The position numbers and the translations under genes were made by a program. Below the pieces are notes generated by a model. That model had not been told where the DNA came from and made no database searches. It was given only the letters and a program-made list of their open reading frames with translations. A DNA stretch of 32,441 nucleotides from Asticcacaulis biprosthecium C19 (GTDB lineage Bacteria > Pseudomonadota > Alphaproteobacteria > Caulobacterales > Caulobacteraceae), in the NCBI RefSeq assembly GCF_000204015.1, contig NZ_GL883077.1:2266099-2298539 (forward strand), read 5' to 3'. Shown here one piece after another: positions 9,271 through 17,574 of this stretch. Within the stretch, counting starts at the first letter, position 1; every line of letters starts with the position of its first letter.

Positions 9271-12200
9271 GGCAGTGAGATCGACTACATCAATGGCGGT
9301 ACCGGGGACGAACAACTGGATGGTGGGCTTGGCGATGACTTCATAGATGGTGGTGCGGGCACCAATACCGTCGCCTACCTATCCGCAACTTCGGGCGTAA
9401 CAGTATCTCTGGCCACGCCAGGAACCGCTCAGGATACCGGCGGCGCCGGCGTGGACACACTTTACAACCTCCAGAACCTGACTGGTTCTTCGTACAATGA
9501 TAGTCTGACGGGCAGCGACGGTAACAATCTCCTTGATGGCCGCTCAGGCGCGGACTCCCTGGCCGGTGGCCTGGGTGATGACACATATTATGTTGAGAAC
9601 GCTGGCGACGTGGTCAACGAAGCCACAAGTGCGGGTACCGATACCGTCCTGTCGACCGTGACCTTCACGCTGGCCGGCAAGCAGGTCGAACACCTGACCC
9701 TGACGGGCTCGGCCAGTGTCAATGGTACGGGCAATGGCTTCAACAATATCCTGAACGGCAATAGTGGCAATAACCGGCTGGATGGCGGCGCCAACAACGA
9801 CACCATGTCGGGCGGTGTCGGGGACGATACCTACGTCATTTCTGGCGGTGGCGATTCGGTCGTAGAAGGTGCTGATGCGGGCATCGATACGGTTGAGTCT
9901 GCCATCGCCTATCTCCTTGGTGCCAATGTCGAGAACCTGCTCCTGACCGGCAGTGCAGCGGTGAACGGTACAGGCAACAGCTTGAACAATGTGCTGACCG
10001 GCAATAGCGGGGGCAACACCCTGACCGGCGGTACCGGCAACGACACCTATTACGTCCAGAATCTGACCGACAATGTGGTGGAACTGGTTGGCGAAGGCAC
10101 CGACCTTATCGTTTCGACCGTGGCCTATAGCCTGGTTGGACGCCAGGTCGAAAACCTGACGCTGACTGGATCGGACAATGTCAACGCGACCGGCAATGAC
10201 AGCGACAATATCCTGACGGGCAATGCCGGTAATAACCTGCTGGATGGTGGCCTCGGCAACGACACCATGATCGGCGGATTGGGCGATGACACCTATGTCG
10301 TCAATGCCACCACTGACCTGGTGACCGAAGCGGTGGGCGAAGGCAGCGATACGGTCCAGTCGTCGGCAACCTTTACCCTGAGCAGCAATATCGAGACCCT
10401 GACCCTGACCGGGGCGGGCAATATCAATGGCGTGGGTAACGCCGGCAACAACCTGATCACCGGCAATTCCGGCAACAACCTCCTGGACGGTGGCGCCGGC
10501 AATGACAGCCTGACTGGTGGACTGGGCGACGACAGCTACATTGTCGATGCCGCCGGCGACGCGGTGACCGAGAACAACAGCGAAGGCACCGACACGGTTT
10601 ATGCGTCGGTCACCTATTTGCTGGGCGCCAACCTGGAGCACCTCAGCTTGACCGGGTCGGCCAATATCAATGGCACTGGGAATGCGCTGGGCAACAACCT
10701 GATCGGCAATACCGGCAACAACCGGCTGGACGGAGCTGCCGGGGTCAACGCTCTGTTCGGGGGCCTGGGCAACGACACCTATGTTGTGGCCACGGTTAAT
10801 GACAGCGTCACCGAATATGCCTCGGAGGGCACAGACACGGTCGAGTCGACCATCACCTACACCCTGGGCGCCGATGTCGAAAACCTGATCCTGACGGGTT
10901 CGGCCAATATCAACGGCACTGGAAATACGCTCAACAACACCTTGACCGGCAATGCCGGCAACAACGTGCTGGACGGCGGTGCCGGCAATGACACCATGAC
11001 CGGCGGCGCCGGCAACGACACCTATTACGTCCAGGCTGGGGCCGACAATGTCGTCGAACTGAGCGGCGAGGGCACCGACCTCGTCATATCGACGGTGACC
11101 TATAGCCTGTCCGGGCGCCAGGCCGAAAACCTGACCTTGACCGGAGCGGCGGCGATCAACGCCACCGGCAACGGTGTCGGCAACGTCCTGACGGGCAATA
11201 CCGGCAACAACCTGCTGGATGGCGGGACCGGCAACGATACCATGGTCGGTGGGCTGGGCGATGACACCTTTGTCGTCAGCGCCACGGGCGACGTGGTCAC
11301 CGAAGCGACCAGTGCCGGCACGGATACGGTTCAGACAGCCGTCACCCTGACCCTGGCTGTCAATGTCGAAAACCTGGTCCTGTTGAGCACGGCCTTGAAC
11401 GGGACCGGAAACGGCCTGGGCAATGTGCTCACCGGCAATGTCAGCAATAACCTGTTGGATGGCGGCGCCGGGGACGACAGTCTCAGTGGCGGTCTGGGCG
11501 ACGACAGCTATGTCGTCGATGCGGCGGGCGATGTCGTGACCGAAGCGGCCAGCGAAGGCACAGATACGGTGTCCTCGTCGGTCGCCTACGTGCTGGGCGC
11601 GAGTGTCGAGAACCTGATCCTGACCGGTTCAGCCAATATCAACGGTACGGGCAATGCGCTCAACAATAGCCTGACCGGTAACGCCGGCAACAACCGGCTG
11701 GACGGCGGGGCCGGCGTCAACAGCCTGGCTGGCGGGTTGGGCGACGACACCTACGTCGTGGCGACGCTCAATGATTCCGTCATCGAAGCTCCCGCCCAGG
11801 GGACGGATACGGTCGAATCCACCATCAGCTACACCTTGGGCGCCGATGTCGAAAACCTGGTCCTGACCGGGGCAGCGAATATAAACGGCATCGGCAATAC
11901 TCTGGGTAACGTCCTGACGGGCAACACCGGCAACAATCTGCTGGACGGCGGGGCCGGCGACGATACCGCCATTGGCGGTCTGGGGGACGACACCTTCGTC
12001 GTTGGCTCGGTCGGCGATGTGGTCACCGAAGCGGCCGCTGAAGGCACCGACCTGGTGCAGTCCGCGGTCACCTGGACCTTGGGCGCCAATGTCGAAAACC
12101 TGACCCTGACCGGATCGGCCAACGCCAGCGGCACCGGCAACGGTAGCAACAACGTCATCATCGCCAATAGCGGCAACAACATGCTGGACGGTTTGGCCGG

Positions 12201-14136
12201 TAACGACAGCCTGAGCGGCGGCCTGGGCGACGACAGCTACATGGTCGATGTCGAAGGCGACGTGGTGACCGAGGCCGTGGGCGAAGGCACCGACCAGGTC
12301 GTGGCGGCACTGAGCTATGTGCTGGGGGCCAACTTCGAAAACCTGACCCTAGGCGGTACCGGCAACTTCAACGCGACCGGCAACAGCGGCAATAACGTTA
12401 TCGTTGGGAATATCGGCAATAACCGGCTGGACGGCGGGGCAGGCACGAACAGCCTGACCGGCGGGGCCGGCGACGATACCTATGTCGTGGCAACCGTCGC
12501 GGATAGCGTCGGGGAAGCCCTGGGCGATGGCACGGATACGGTCGAAGCAGCCATCACTTACACTCTCGGCGCCAATGTCGAAAACCTGATCCTGACCGGG
12601 GCGGCGAACATCAACGGAACCGGCACGGCGGGTAACAACGTGCTGACCGGCAACAGTGGCAACAACGTACTGAGTGGCGGATTGGGCAACGACACCTATT
12701 TCATCCAGAACGCCGGCGATAACGTTGTCGAAGCCAACGGCGACGGGACAGACACAATCTATTCGACTGTCACCTATGCCTTGTCGGGGCGCTATATCGA
12801 GAGCCTTGTCCTGACCGGAGCCGCGGCAATCAATGCCACTGGCAACAGCCTGGCCAACAGCCTGACCGGCAATGACGGTGCAAATAGCCTGACCGGTTTG
12901 GCCGGCCACGACGACCTGGACGGTGGACTGGGAGTGGATACCTTGATCGGTGGCGCCGGCGATGACAGTTACGGCGTTGACAATGCCGGCGACGTGGTGA
13001 CGGAGTTGGTCAATGAGGGTACCGATACCGTACGTTCCTCCATTTCCTACACCTTGGCTACGAATGTCGAAAACCTCATCCTTCTGGGGGCGAGTAACGT
13101 CAATGGCACGGGTAACGACCTGAACAACGTCCTGACCGGTAACGCCGGTACCAATCTGCTCACTGGCGGTCTGGGTGACGACAGCTATTACATCCAGAAT
13201 GCGGCCGACAATGTCTCCGAGGCAGCTGGTGCCGGCATCGATACGATCTTCTCTTCGGTGACATACTCACTGGCGGGAAAACAGGTTGAAAACCTGACCT
13301 TGACAGGCGTTGCCAGCCTTAATGCGACCGGCAACGGTTTGGCTAACGGTCTGACCGGCAATGACGGGGCCAATACGTTGGATGGCGGATCGGGTCATGA
13401 CCGCCTCAACGGCGGTTTGGGGGCCGACAGCCTGATCGGTGGCACTGGCAATGACACCTATGTCATCGAAAGTGCGGGCGATATCATCACGGAAGCCGCT
13501 GGTGCAGGCACGGATACGGTCGAATCCTCGATCACCTATATTCTGGCGACCAATACCGAGAACCTGACCCTGACCGGGACGGCGGCGCTTAACGGAACCG
13601 GCAACGAATTCAGCAACATCCTGACCGGTAACAGCGGCAATAATATCCTTACCGGCGGCCTGGGCAACGACACCTATTATGTCCAGAACACTGGCGACAA
13701 TGTCGCTGAGTTGGGTGGCCAGGGCACAGATGTGATCTTCTCCACCGTCACCTACAGCCTTAGCGGCCGCTACGCCGAAACGATCAATCTGACAGGCTCC
13801 GCAGACATAAATGCCACCGGCAACAGCCTGGCCAATACTTTGATCGGCAATGACGGCATCAATACGCTGAACGGTAAGGGCGGGGTTGATGTGCTGACCG
13901 GCGGTCTGGGTGCGGACATCTTCCTGTTTGAATCCGCCAGCGGCAAGGACAGCATTACCGACTTTAGCGCTGCACAGAACGACAGCATCGACATCAACGC
14001 CTATACCGGCGGCGTAGCCAATGTCGGGCTTGTGGCTCAGGTTGGGTTGAACGTTGTGATCACGCTTAGCAGCGCCAACATCATCACGGTGATGAATACC
14101 AACCAAGCCGACGTGCTTAGCCACCTTGTATGGTAA
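6148..14136 (+). CDS. Giant RTX protein (2662 aa) with N-terminal VDNS/GYLYN repeats
   Basis: The start ATG 6148 (MVTVTQDNSAQTGGV) follows TTGAGG; there is no signal peptide. Residues 1 to about 1040 hold seven copies of a 142-163-residue repeat with the signature [VI]DNS-QT-GVS … GYLYN … Y-F/Y … ENLTY-MGTGDD … TLDGGAGTDTLSADL. A short RTX block follows (GGTGDEQLDGGLGDDF), with a TVAYLSATSGVTVSL unit. Then come 18 modules of about 81 residues (GTGN-NN-LTGN-GNN-LDGG … GGLGDDTYVV … EGTDTV-S-Y-L … ENL-LTG). The end is the serralysin-like domain (DSITDFSAAQNDSIDINAYTGG) and tail QADVLSHLVW. It is expected to be exported by a type I system and folded by calcium outside the cell, perhaps as an adhesin or matrix protein. 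It carries no catalytic motif that I can see. An 11-G run lies in frame at 8871-8881. A strong terminator follows. Confidence 0.93.
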   Translation: MVTVTQDNSAQTGGVTSYIYSSGTTFYGYLYNQDSSYLYFDNANILNYTMGSGNDVLTVQGQPLSTPGNKLNLNGGAGMDVLNGDFSNLTTVMTLTNSSLTSSTLLTATNFERYSLTLGSAADSVTLTNRLAGEYLDGGAGKDSLNVDNSVQSAAVNSSISDGGDGTFTGYFYNSSNEYLNFNRFETLTYKMGTGSDVLNIGGGALATVGNSITVDAGAGAGIDTLSADLSAVTANLTMTNAAFSGTGVSLAKFEIYSVTFGSGNDASTLSNRSANEVLSTGSGKDTVTIDNSTQTVGVSSSISDGGSGTFSSSLYNRAGNYTYVYGNEVLTYKMGKGDDTVSINAGALATAGNSLTVDGNLGTDTLSSADLSAVTANLTMTNSSISGTGVEISNFEVYSSVSLGSGSDSVTLSGAVSVGSIAFGEGDDVAHLTDRTTYETLDGDTGVDSMTVDNSVQSVGVSSTISNHDGSSFSGYLYNSGGAYTYYDAFENLTYLMGTGDDSLSVNGIPLTVAGTSLTLDGGAGTDTLSADLSTVTVDLTMTNSSITGIALNISSFETYGTLYFGSGTDSIALTGTFGLGSADLGAGDDGAELGDRKTNESLSGGIGIDDLMVDNSVQSVGVSSTISNYDGNSFSGYLYNGSGAYTYFYSFETLTYAMGTGDDNLVVNGIPLTVAGTGLTLDGGAGTDTLSADMSTAVDDIAVTGASISGVSLSIAGFEAYGSLSLGSGDDSVDLSGAVTATSIDLAAGDDTVDLSDRVISESVHGGTGTDALTVDNSTQTTGVSGNLANYDGSSFYGYLYNASGAYTYFTAFENLTYLMGTGDDSLSVTGIPLTVAGTSLTLDGGSGTDSLSADLAAITVDVTVTNTSIVGIDLDIANFETYASLGLGSGDDTVTLSDRTAYENLGGGDGTDSLTIDNSTQTTGVSVTLSNYDNSSFFGYVYNGSGTYSYVTDFENVTYFMGTGDDNLSIDGHPLSAPATRIVVDGGLGNDAVSVSLTSLGSTTITAVGTVLTFGDNSIGHFEQVTLNLGNGSNDVTTGSEIDYINGGTGDEQLDGGLGDDFIDGGAGTNTVAYLSATSGVTVSLATPGTAQDTGGAGVDTLYNLQNLTGSSYNDSLTGSDGNNLLDGRSGADSLAGGLGDDTYYVENAGDVVNEATSAGTDTVLSTVTFTLAGKQVEHLTLTGSASVNGTGNGFNNILNGNSGNNRLDGGANNDTMSGGVGDDTYVISGGGDSVVEGADAGIDTVESAIAYLLGANVENLLLTGSAAVNGTGNSLNNVLTGNSGGNTLTGGTGNDTYYVQNLTDNVVELVGEGTDLIVSTVAYSLVGRQVENLTLTGSDNVNATGNDSDNILTGNAGNNLLDGGLGNDTMIGGLGDDTYVVNATTDLVTEAVGEGSDTVQSSATFTLSSNIETLTLTGAGNINGVGNAGNNLITGNSGNNLLDGGAGNDSLTGGLGDDSYIVDAAGDAVTENNSEGTDTVYASVTYLLGANLEHLSLTGSANINGTGNALGNNLIGNTGNNRLDGAAGVNALFGGLGNDTYVVATVNDSVTEYASEGTDTVESTITYTLGADVENLILTGSANINGTGNTLNNTLTGNAGNNVLDGGAGNDTMTGGAGNDTYYVQAGADNVVELSGEGTDLVISTVTYSLSGRQAENLTLTGAAAINATGNGVGNVLTGNTGNNLLDGGTGNDTMVGGLGDDTFVVSATGDVVTEATSAGTDTVQTAVTLTLAVNVENLVLLSTALNGTGNGLGNVLTGNVSNNLLDGGAGDDSLSGGLGDDSYVVDAAGDVVTEAASEGTDTVSSSVAYVLGASVENLILTGSANINGTGNALNNSLTGNAGNNRLDGGAGVNSLAGGLGDDTYVVATLNDSVIEAPAQGTDTVESTISYTLGADVENLVLTGAANINGIGNTLGNVLTGNTGNNLLDGGAGDDTAIGGLGDDTFVVGSVGDVVTEAAAEGTDLVQSAVTWTLGANVENLTLTGSANASGTGNGSNNVIIANSGNNMLDGLAGNDSLSGGLGDDSYMVDVEGDVVTEAVGEGTDQVVAALSYVLGANFENLTLGGTGNFNATGNSGNNVIVGNIGNNRLDGGAGTNSLTGGAGDDTYVVATVADSVGEALGDGTDTVEAAITYTLGANVENLILTGAANINGTGTAGNNVLTGNSGNNVLSGGLGNDTYFIQNAGDNVVEANGDGTDTIYSTVTYALSGRYIESLVLTGAAAINATGNSLANSLTGNDGANSLTGLAGHDDLDGGLGVDTLIGGAGDDSYGVDNAGDVVTELVNEGTDTVRSSISYTLATNVENLILLGASNVNGTGNDLNNVLTGNAGTNLLTGGLGDDSYYIQNAADNVSEAAGAGIDTIFSSVTYSLAGKQVENLTLTGVASLNATGNGLANGLTGNDGANTLDGGSGHDRLNGGLGADSLIGGTGNDTYVIESAGDIITEAAGAGTDTVESSITYILATNTENLTLTGTAALNGTGNEFSNILTGNSGNNILTGGLGNDTYYVQNTGDNVAELGGQGTDVIFSTVTYSLSGRYAETINLTGSADINATGNSLANTLIGNDGINTLNGKGGVDVLTGGLGADIFLFESASGKDSITDFSAAQNDSIDINAYTGGVANVGLVAQVGLNVVITLSSANIITVMNTNQADVLSHLVW
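8871..8881 (+). repeat. 11-nt G homopolymer inside the giant RTX coding frame
   Basis: Eleven consecutive G residues encode Gly-Gly-Gly plus flanking bases in ENLGGGDGTDS, at the junction of the sixth and seventh VDNS repeats. The corresponding position in other units has mixed codons. A tract of this length is prone to slippage both in vivo and in sequencing. At 11 Gs the 2662-residue frame is intact; a gain or loss of one base would truncate the protein about 910 residues in. Confidence 0.9.
9560..13800 (+). repeat. 18-module array of ~81-residue RTX modules with four-module super-repeats
   Basis: Module spacing is about 243 nt. Each module combines a calcium-binding GG-GNDT turn, an aromatic/V strand (TYVV or TYYVQ), a D-V-E—GTDTV-S turn, a Y-L strand, and LTG-A-INGTGN. 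Modules 3-6 and 7-10 repeat the same order of variants: TYYVQ, then T[YF]VV-AT-D, then SY[IV]VDAAGD, then TYVVAT-ND. Modules 11-13 repeat the last three variants without a TYYVQ member. Equivalent modules lie ~971 nt apart (10289 versus 11260) and ~729 nt apart (11260 versus 11989). Duplication therefore happened in blocks of three or four modules, not one at a time. Confidence 0.8.
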
Positions 14137-14149
14137 GGGACTGGCCTGG

Positions 14150-14192
14150 AGGGCTGATCTGATGGCATCAGATCGGCCCTTCTGGTTTTTTT
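14150..14192 (+). terminator. Rho-independent terminator of the giant RTX gene
   Basis: The stem AGGGCTGATCTGAT (14150-14163) pairs with ATCAGATCGGCCCT (14167-14180) with a single T·G pair and a 3-base loop. A T-rich tail TCTGGTTTTTTT follows. This is a textbook intrinsic terminator, 13 bases past the stop codon. Confidence 0.9.
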
Positions 14193-14335
14193 GTTTTAAG
14201 CCCACCTTATTTCGGAGACGTGGAGGGCCGTAAGGCTAGTCATGTTTTTCGGGATCTGACTGGGGCCCAAGCCGCATTTCATCCTTATTTTTTCCGGGGC
14301 ATAATTTACGGCCAGGGCAGACAAGGAAAAAGTAC

Positions 14336-14560
14336 ATGTCGATGACAGAGGAAATTTGCCGCTGGGCCTATGCCAAGGCCATGCGTCTGGAACACATCCG
14401 CCAAGCTCTGGAAGATTACGGCAGGGCGGTTTTTATCGATGACGGACTGGAAGACACCGAAATATTGCCGGTGCCGCATCGGTTTGTGCTGTCGCGGGTC
14501 GATATATCGCACGCGTCGGGCCATCCCCTGACCTATTGCAACGGCGTCCGGGTCGCCTGA
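14336..14560 (+). CDS. Small protein of unknown function (74 aa)
   Basis: ATG 14336 is preceded by AAGGA with eight bases of spacing (aaggaaaaagtacATG), which favours this frame over the opposing - strand ORF across the same DNA. The product (MSMTEEICRWAYAKAMRLEH…) starts with a likely amphipathic helical stretch, followed by an acidic segment (FIDDGLEDTEILP) and a C-terminal HASGHPLTYCNG. It has no membrane segment and no RTX sequence, and I do not recognise the family. It sits alone between two RTX genes, downstream of a strong terminator, so it probably has its own promoter. Confidence 0.5.
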   Translation: MSMTEEICRWAYAKAMRLEHIRQALEDYGRAVFIDDGLEDTEILPVPHRFVLSRVDISHASGHPLTYCNGVRVA

Positions 14561-14638
14561 ACTCACAACCTTTCGCAAATCTACCTGAAGCTTCGCTTCG
14601 CTTCATGGCCGAACTGTCGGTAATATTGTAACGTAGCG

Positions 14639-14662
14639 ACGGCCGGTGGCAACTCCGGCCGT
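14639..14662 (+). other. Perfect GC hairpin upstream of the fourth RTX gene
   Basis: ACGGCCGG (14639-14646) and CCGGCCGT (14655-14662) form an 8-bp stem with an 8-base loop. It lies 46 bases before ATG 14708 and is followed by TAAATA, not by a T-run. It could be a weak terminator of the 74-aa gene or a leader structure of the following RTX gene; the sequence does not decide which. Confidence 0.45.
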
Positions 14663-14707
14663 TAAATATGTGTGCCTATTCGTAAAACTAAAATTGCAGG
14701 GCAGACC

Positions 14708-17506
14708 ATGGCTGATTTTACCGTTGAACCCGTCGATACTGTCAACACCACCACCGCTGGCACGCAGCGCGCGCCCGAGATCACCGGGCTGGACGGCGGC
14801 GGCTATGTCGTCACCTGGTATGGCAACACAGCCGACCTTGGGACAGTTCTGTATGCCCAGGTGTATGGCGCCGATGGCGACAAGCTTGGCGGCGAAGTCG
14901 TGGTGGCCGACCACCTGCCCGTGACAGGGGCCGATGTCGCCGCAAGAGCTGACGGTGGTTTTGTCGTTATCTACACGGAAGCCGGCTCTGCGTTTGGTAT
15001 CGCCGGCGATCCGCCGGTGATTGCCGGCCGGCATTTCGATGCAACGGGGGCGGCGACCTCGGCTGCCTATGCGATCAGCCAGGCGCCGACTCTGGACCAG
15101 ATCAACCCCGACATTGCCCGCCTGGCCGACGGTGGCTTCATGGTCACCTGGAGTGGTCAGCAGCAGGCCAGTTCGAGCGACCACAACCTGCATGGCCAGA
15201 AGCTGAACCTGTACGGTCAGCGCGTCGGCGACATGCAATACGTCGCGGCGAACCTGTCCTATCAGGGATGGGCGCCCAATCCGACCGCGGGGGACAGTGG
15301 GACCAGTGTTATTGCGCGGTCCGACGGGGGCTGGATCGTGGGGTGGATGACCGGGCGGTCGGCCAGTACGGCGTTTTTGACCTTGCAGGCCTACAACGCC
15401 AGCGGAGCGCCCGTCGGTGTCGCGGTTGAAGTGAAGCCCGGCACCTATCCGGTATCGTCTTTCGATGCCGATATTTCGGTGCTGGATGACCTCACGGTCG
15501 CGTTCAACAGCCAGTCACGCGTGTTTATCGCCGACCTGTCGACCGGCGCGGTGACATCCTTCGATTCCAATGTTTCGGCCAATACCGGCCTTCTCGCTGA
15601 TATCCAGGGCCTGCCGGACGGTTCGCTCCTGGTGACCTGGACCGAGGTTGACGGCGCCGCCGGCCTGTTGAAGGCCGCGATCTATGACCGCGCCGGTGTG
15701 GTCTTGAGCGACATCGTGACCGTGACGGCGGCGGGCAATAACCGCTATGCCACGGCGACGATGCTGTCGGACGGTAATGTCGCCCTGGCCTGGACCGACA
15801 CGGTCAGCAGCGACATCGAGACCACCATCATTTTGCGCAACCATGGCCCGGAATTGACCGGCGAACCGGTGGTGCTGCCCGGCGCCACAGAGGATACGGT
15901 CTATACCCTCAGCACGGCCGACCTCCTGGCCGGATATACCGATACGGATGGCGACAGTCTGAGTGTCAAGAGTTTGACGCTGGAAGGCGGCACCCTGGTC
16001 AACAATGGAGACGGCACTTACAGTTGGACGCCGCCGGCCAACTATTTCGGACCGATCGGATTGAGTTACAAGATTTCCGATGGTCAGGGCGCCAATCTGA
16101 TCGTCACGCGCAGTTTCGAGGTTGCGCGTGTGACCGACACGATCTTCAACTCGAACTCGACACGGCTGGATCAATATTCGGAAAACCTGACCCTTACCGG
16201 TCGCGGTAATATCAAGGGCGTGGGCAATAGCTGGGACAATGTGCTGACCGGCAACAGCGGCATCAATACGCTGGAAGGCCAGTTGGGCAACGACACCTAC
16301 TATGTCCAGAACAGCGAAGACCATATCGTTGAATACCGCAACGGTGGAGTCGATCTCGTCTATGCTTCGGTCGATTACAGCCTGGCAGGGGGAGATACCG
16401 AGTATCTGTTTCTGACCGGCACGGCCGATCTCAACGGCAGGGGCAACGCTTCTGCCAACACACTGGCGGGGAACGGCGGCGCCAACCGGCTGAGCGGCGA
16501 TCGCGGGCATGACCGGCTGAACGGTGGCGCCGGCGCCGATACGTTGATCGGGGCAACGGGCAACGACACCTATGTTGTCGACAATGTCGGCGACTCTGTC
16601 AGTGACGTCGATGAGAACTTCTTTAGCGGTGGAACTGACGTCGTGGAAGCCTCGGTGAGCTGGACACTGGGCACGGATCTCGAGCAACTGGTTTTGACCG
16701 GGGCGGCCGCCATCGACGGTACCGGCAACGGCCTGAGCAATGTTCTGACCGGCAATGACGCGCGTAACGTGCTGACGGGAGGCTTGGGTAACGACACCTA
16801 CTATATCCAGAACGAGACAGACCGCGTCGTCGAACTGCACTTCGAAGGCGAGGATACGGTCATCTCATCGGTCAGCTATTCTCTGTTTGGCAGGGCGGTG
16901 GAAACCCTTCTCCTGACAGGCACGGGGAATCTCAACGGTACCGGCAATTCGCTTAACAACACCCTGACCGGGACCGATGGCAACAACGTTCTGGATGGCG
17001 GCACCGGCGGAGACCTGATGAGCGGCGGCCTGGGTAACGACACCTACTATGTCGACAATTTTTACGATAATGTCGCCGAGTTGCACCTTCAGGGCAACGA
17101 TACCGTGTATGCGTCGGTGACCTATTCCTTTTTTGGCCGGGCGGCGGAGGTGCTGATCCTGACCGGGGCTGGCAATATCAACGGGACCGGCAATTCGCTC
17201 GTCAACACCCTTATCGGCAACAGCGGTGCCAATGTGCTCGACGGCGCGGGCGGAAACGACAACCTGACCGGTGGGGCAGGGGCCGACGTGTTCCTGTTCT
17301 CGGCCGGGAGCCGGGCCGACACCGTTACGGATTTCAACGCGGCCGACAACGACAGCCTCAATGTCAACGCCTACACCGGTGGGGTGGCCAATGCTGGTCT
17401 GGTGAGCCAGACGGGTAACCATGTTGTGATCAACCTGGGCGGAGGCAATGTGGTCACGGTTTTGAACGCCAGCCAAGCCGAAATTCTCGCCCATATGGTG
17501 TGGTAG
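14708..17506 (+). CDS. Beta-propeller/cadherin-like/RTX protein (932 aa)
   Basis: The start is ATG 14708 (MADFTVEPVDTV), with CAGGG just upstream; an in-frame GTG at 14672 has weaker support. Residues ~25-375 carry about seven units with a DGG-VVTW core (DGGGYVVTWYG, DGGFVVIYTEAG, DGGFMVTWSG, DGGWIVGWMTG, DGSLLVTWTEVD, DGNVALAWTDT), likely a seven-bladed propeller. Residues ~381-475 are a cadherin-like tandem domain (TEDTVYTLSTADLLAGYTD, GDGTYSWTPPANYFGPIG, SYKISDGQG). From ~485 four 81-residue modules follow, then the serralysin-like domain (RADTVTDFNAADNDSLNVNAYTGG) and the tail QAEILAHMVW. The architecture is typical of secreted RTX adhesins of proteobacteria. Its C-terminal domain is closest to that of the next gene (FLFSAGSRADTVTDF in both), which points to recent duplication or conversion. 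Confidence 0.92.
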   Translation: MADFTVEPVDTVNTTTAGTQRAPEITGLDGGGYVVTWYGNTADLGTVLYAQVYGADGDKLGGEVVVADHLPVTGADVAARADGGFVVIYTEAGSAFGIAGDPPVIAGRHFDATGAATSAAYAISQAPTLDQINPDIARLADGGFMVTWSGQQQASSSDHNLHGQKLNLYGQRVGDMQYVAANLSYQGWAPNPTAGDSGTSVIARSDGGWIVGWMTGRSASTAFLTLQAYNASGAPVGVAVEVKPGTYPVSSFDADISVLDDLTVAFNSQSRVFIADLSTGAVTSFDSNVSANTGLLADIQGLPDGSLLVTWTEVDGAAGLLKAAIYDRAGVVLSDIVTVTAAGNNRYATATMLSDGNVALAWTDTVSSDIETTIILRNHGPELTGEPVVLPGATEDTVYTLSTADLLAGYTDTDGDSLSVKSLTLEGGTLVNNGDGTYSWTPPANYFGPIGLSYKISDGQGANLIVTRSFEVARVTDTIFNSNSTRLDQYSENLTLTGRGNIKGVGNSWDNVLTGNSGINTLEGQLGNDTYYVQNSEDHIVEYRNGGVDLVYASVDYSLAGGDTEYLFLTGTADLNGRGNASANTLAGNGGANRLSGDRGHDRLNGGAGADTLIGATGNDTYVVDNVGDSVSDVDENFFSGGTDVVEASVSWTLGTDLEQLVLTGAAAIDGTGNGLSNVLTGNDARNVLTGGLGNDTYYIQNETDRVVELHFEGEDTVISSVSYSLFGRAVETLLLTGTGNLNGTGNSLNNTLTGTDGNNVLDGGTGGDLMSGGLGNDTYYVDNFYDNVAELHLQGNDTVYASVTYSFFGRAAEVLILTGAGNINGTGNSLVNTLIGNSGANVLDGAGGNDNLTGGAGADVFLFSAGSRADTVTDFNAADNDSLNVNAYTGGVANAGLVSQTGNHVVINLGGGNVVTVLNASQAEILAHMVW

Positions 17507-17574
17507 GTCAAAAAACACCGTTTTCAGGTGGTATCTTTAGGCCTATGGTCCCCGCAAAATAATAGGAGGACACC

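Noticed and set aside
9560-13800. CRISPR-like regular repeats
   Set aside because: The ~243-nt period is in-frame protein-module repetition with diverged sequence, not short identical repeats with unique spacers.
14306-14578. A 90-codon - strand ORF opposite the 74-aa gene
   Set aside because: The + strand ORF has AAGGA at a good distance from its ATG; the - strand ORF has no comparable site and no motif.
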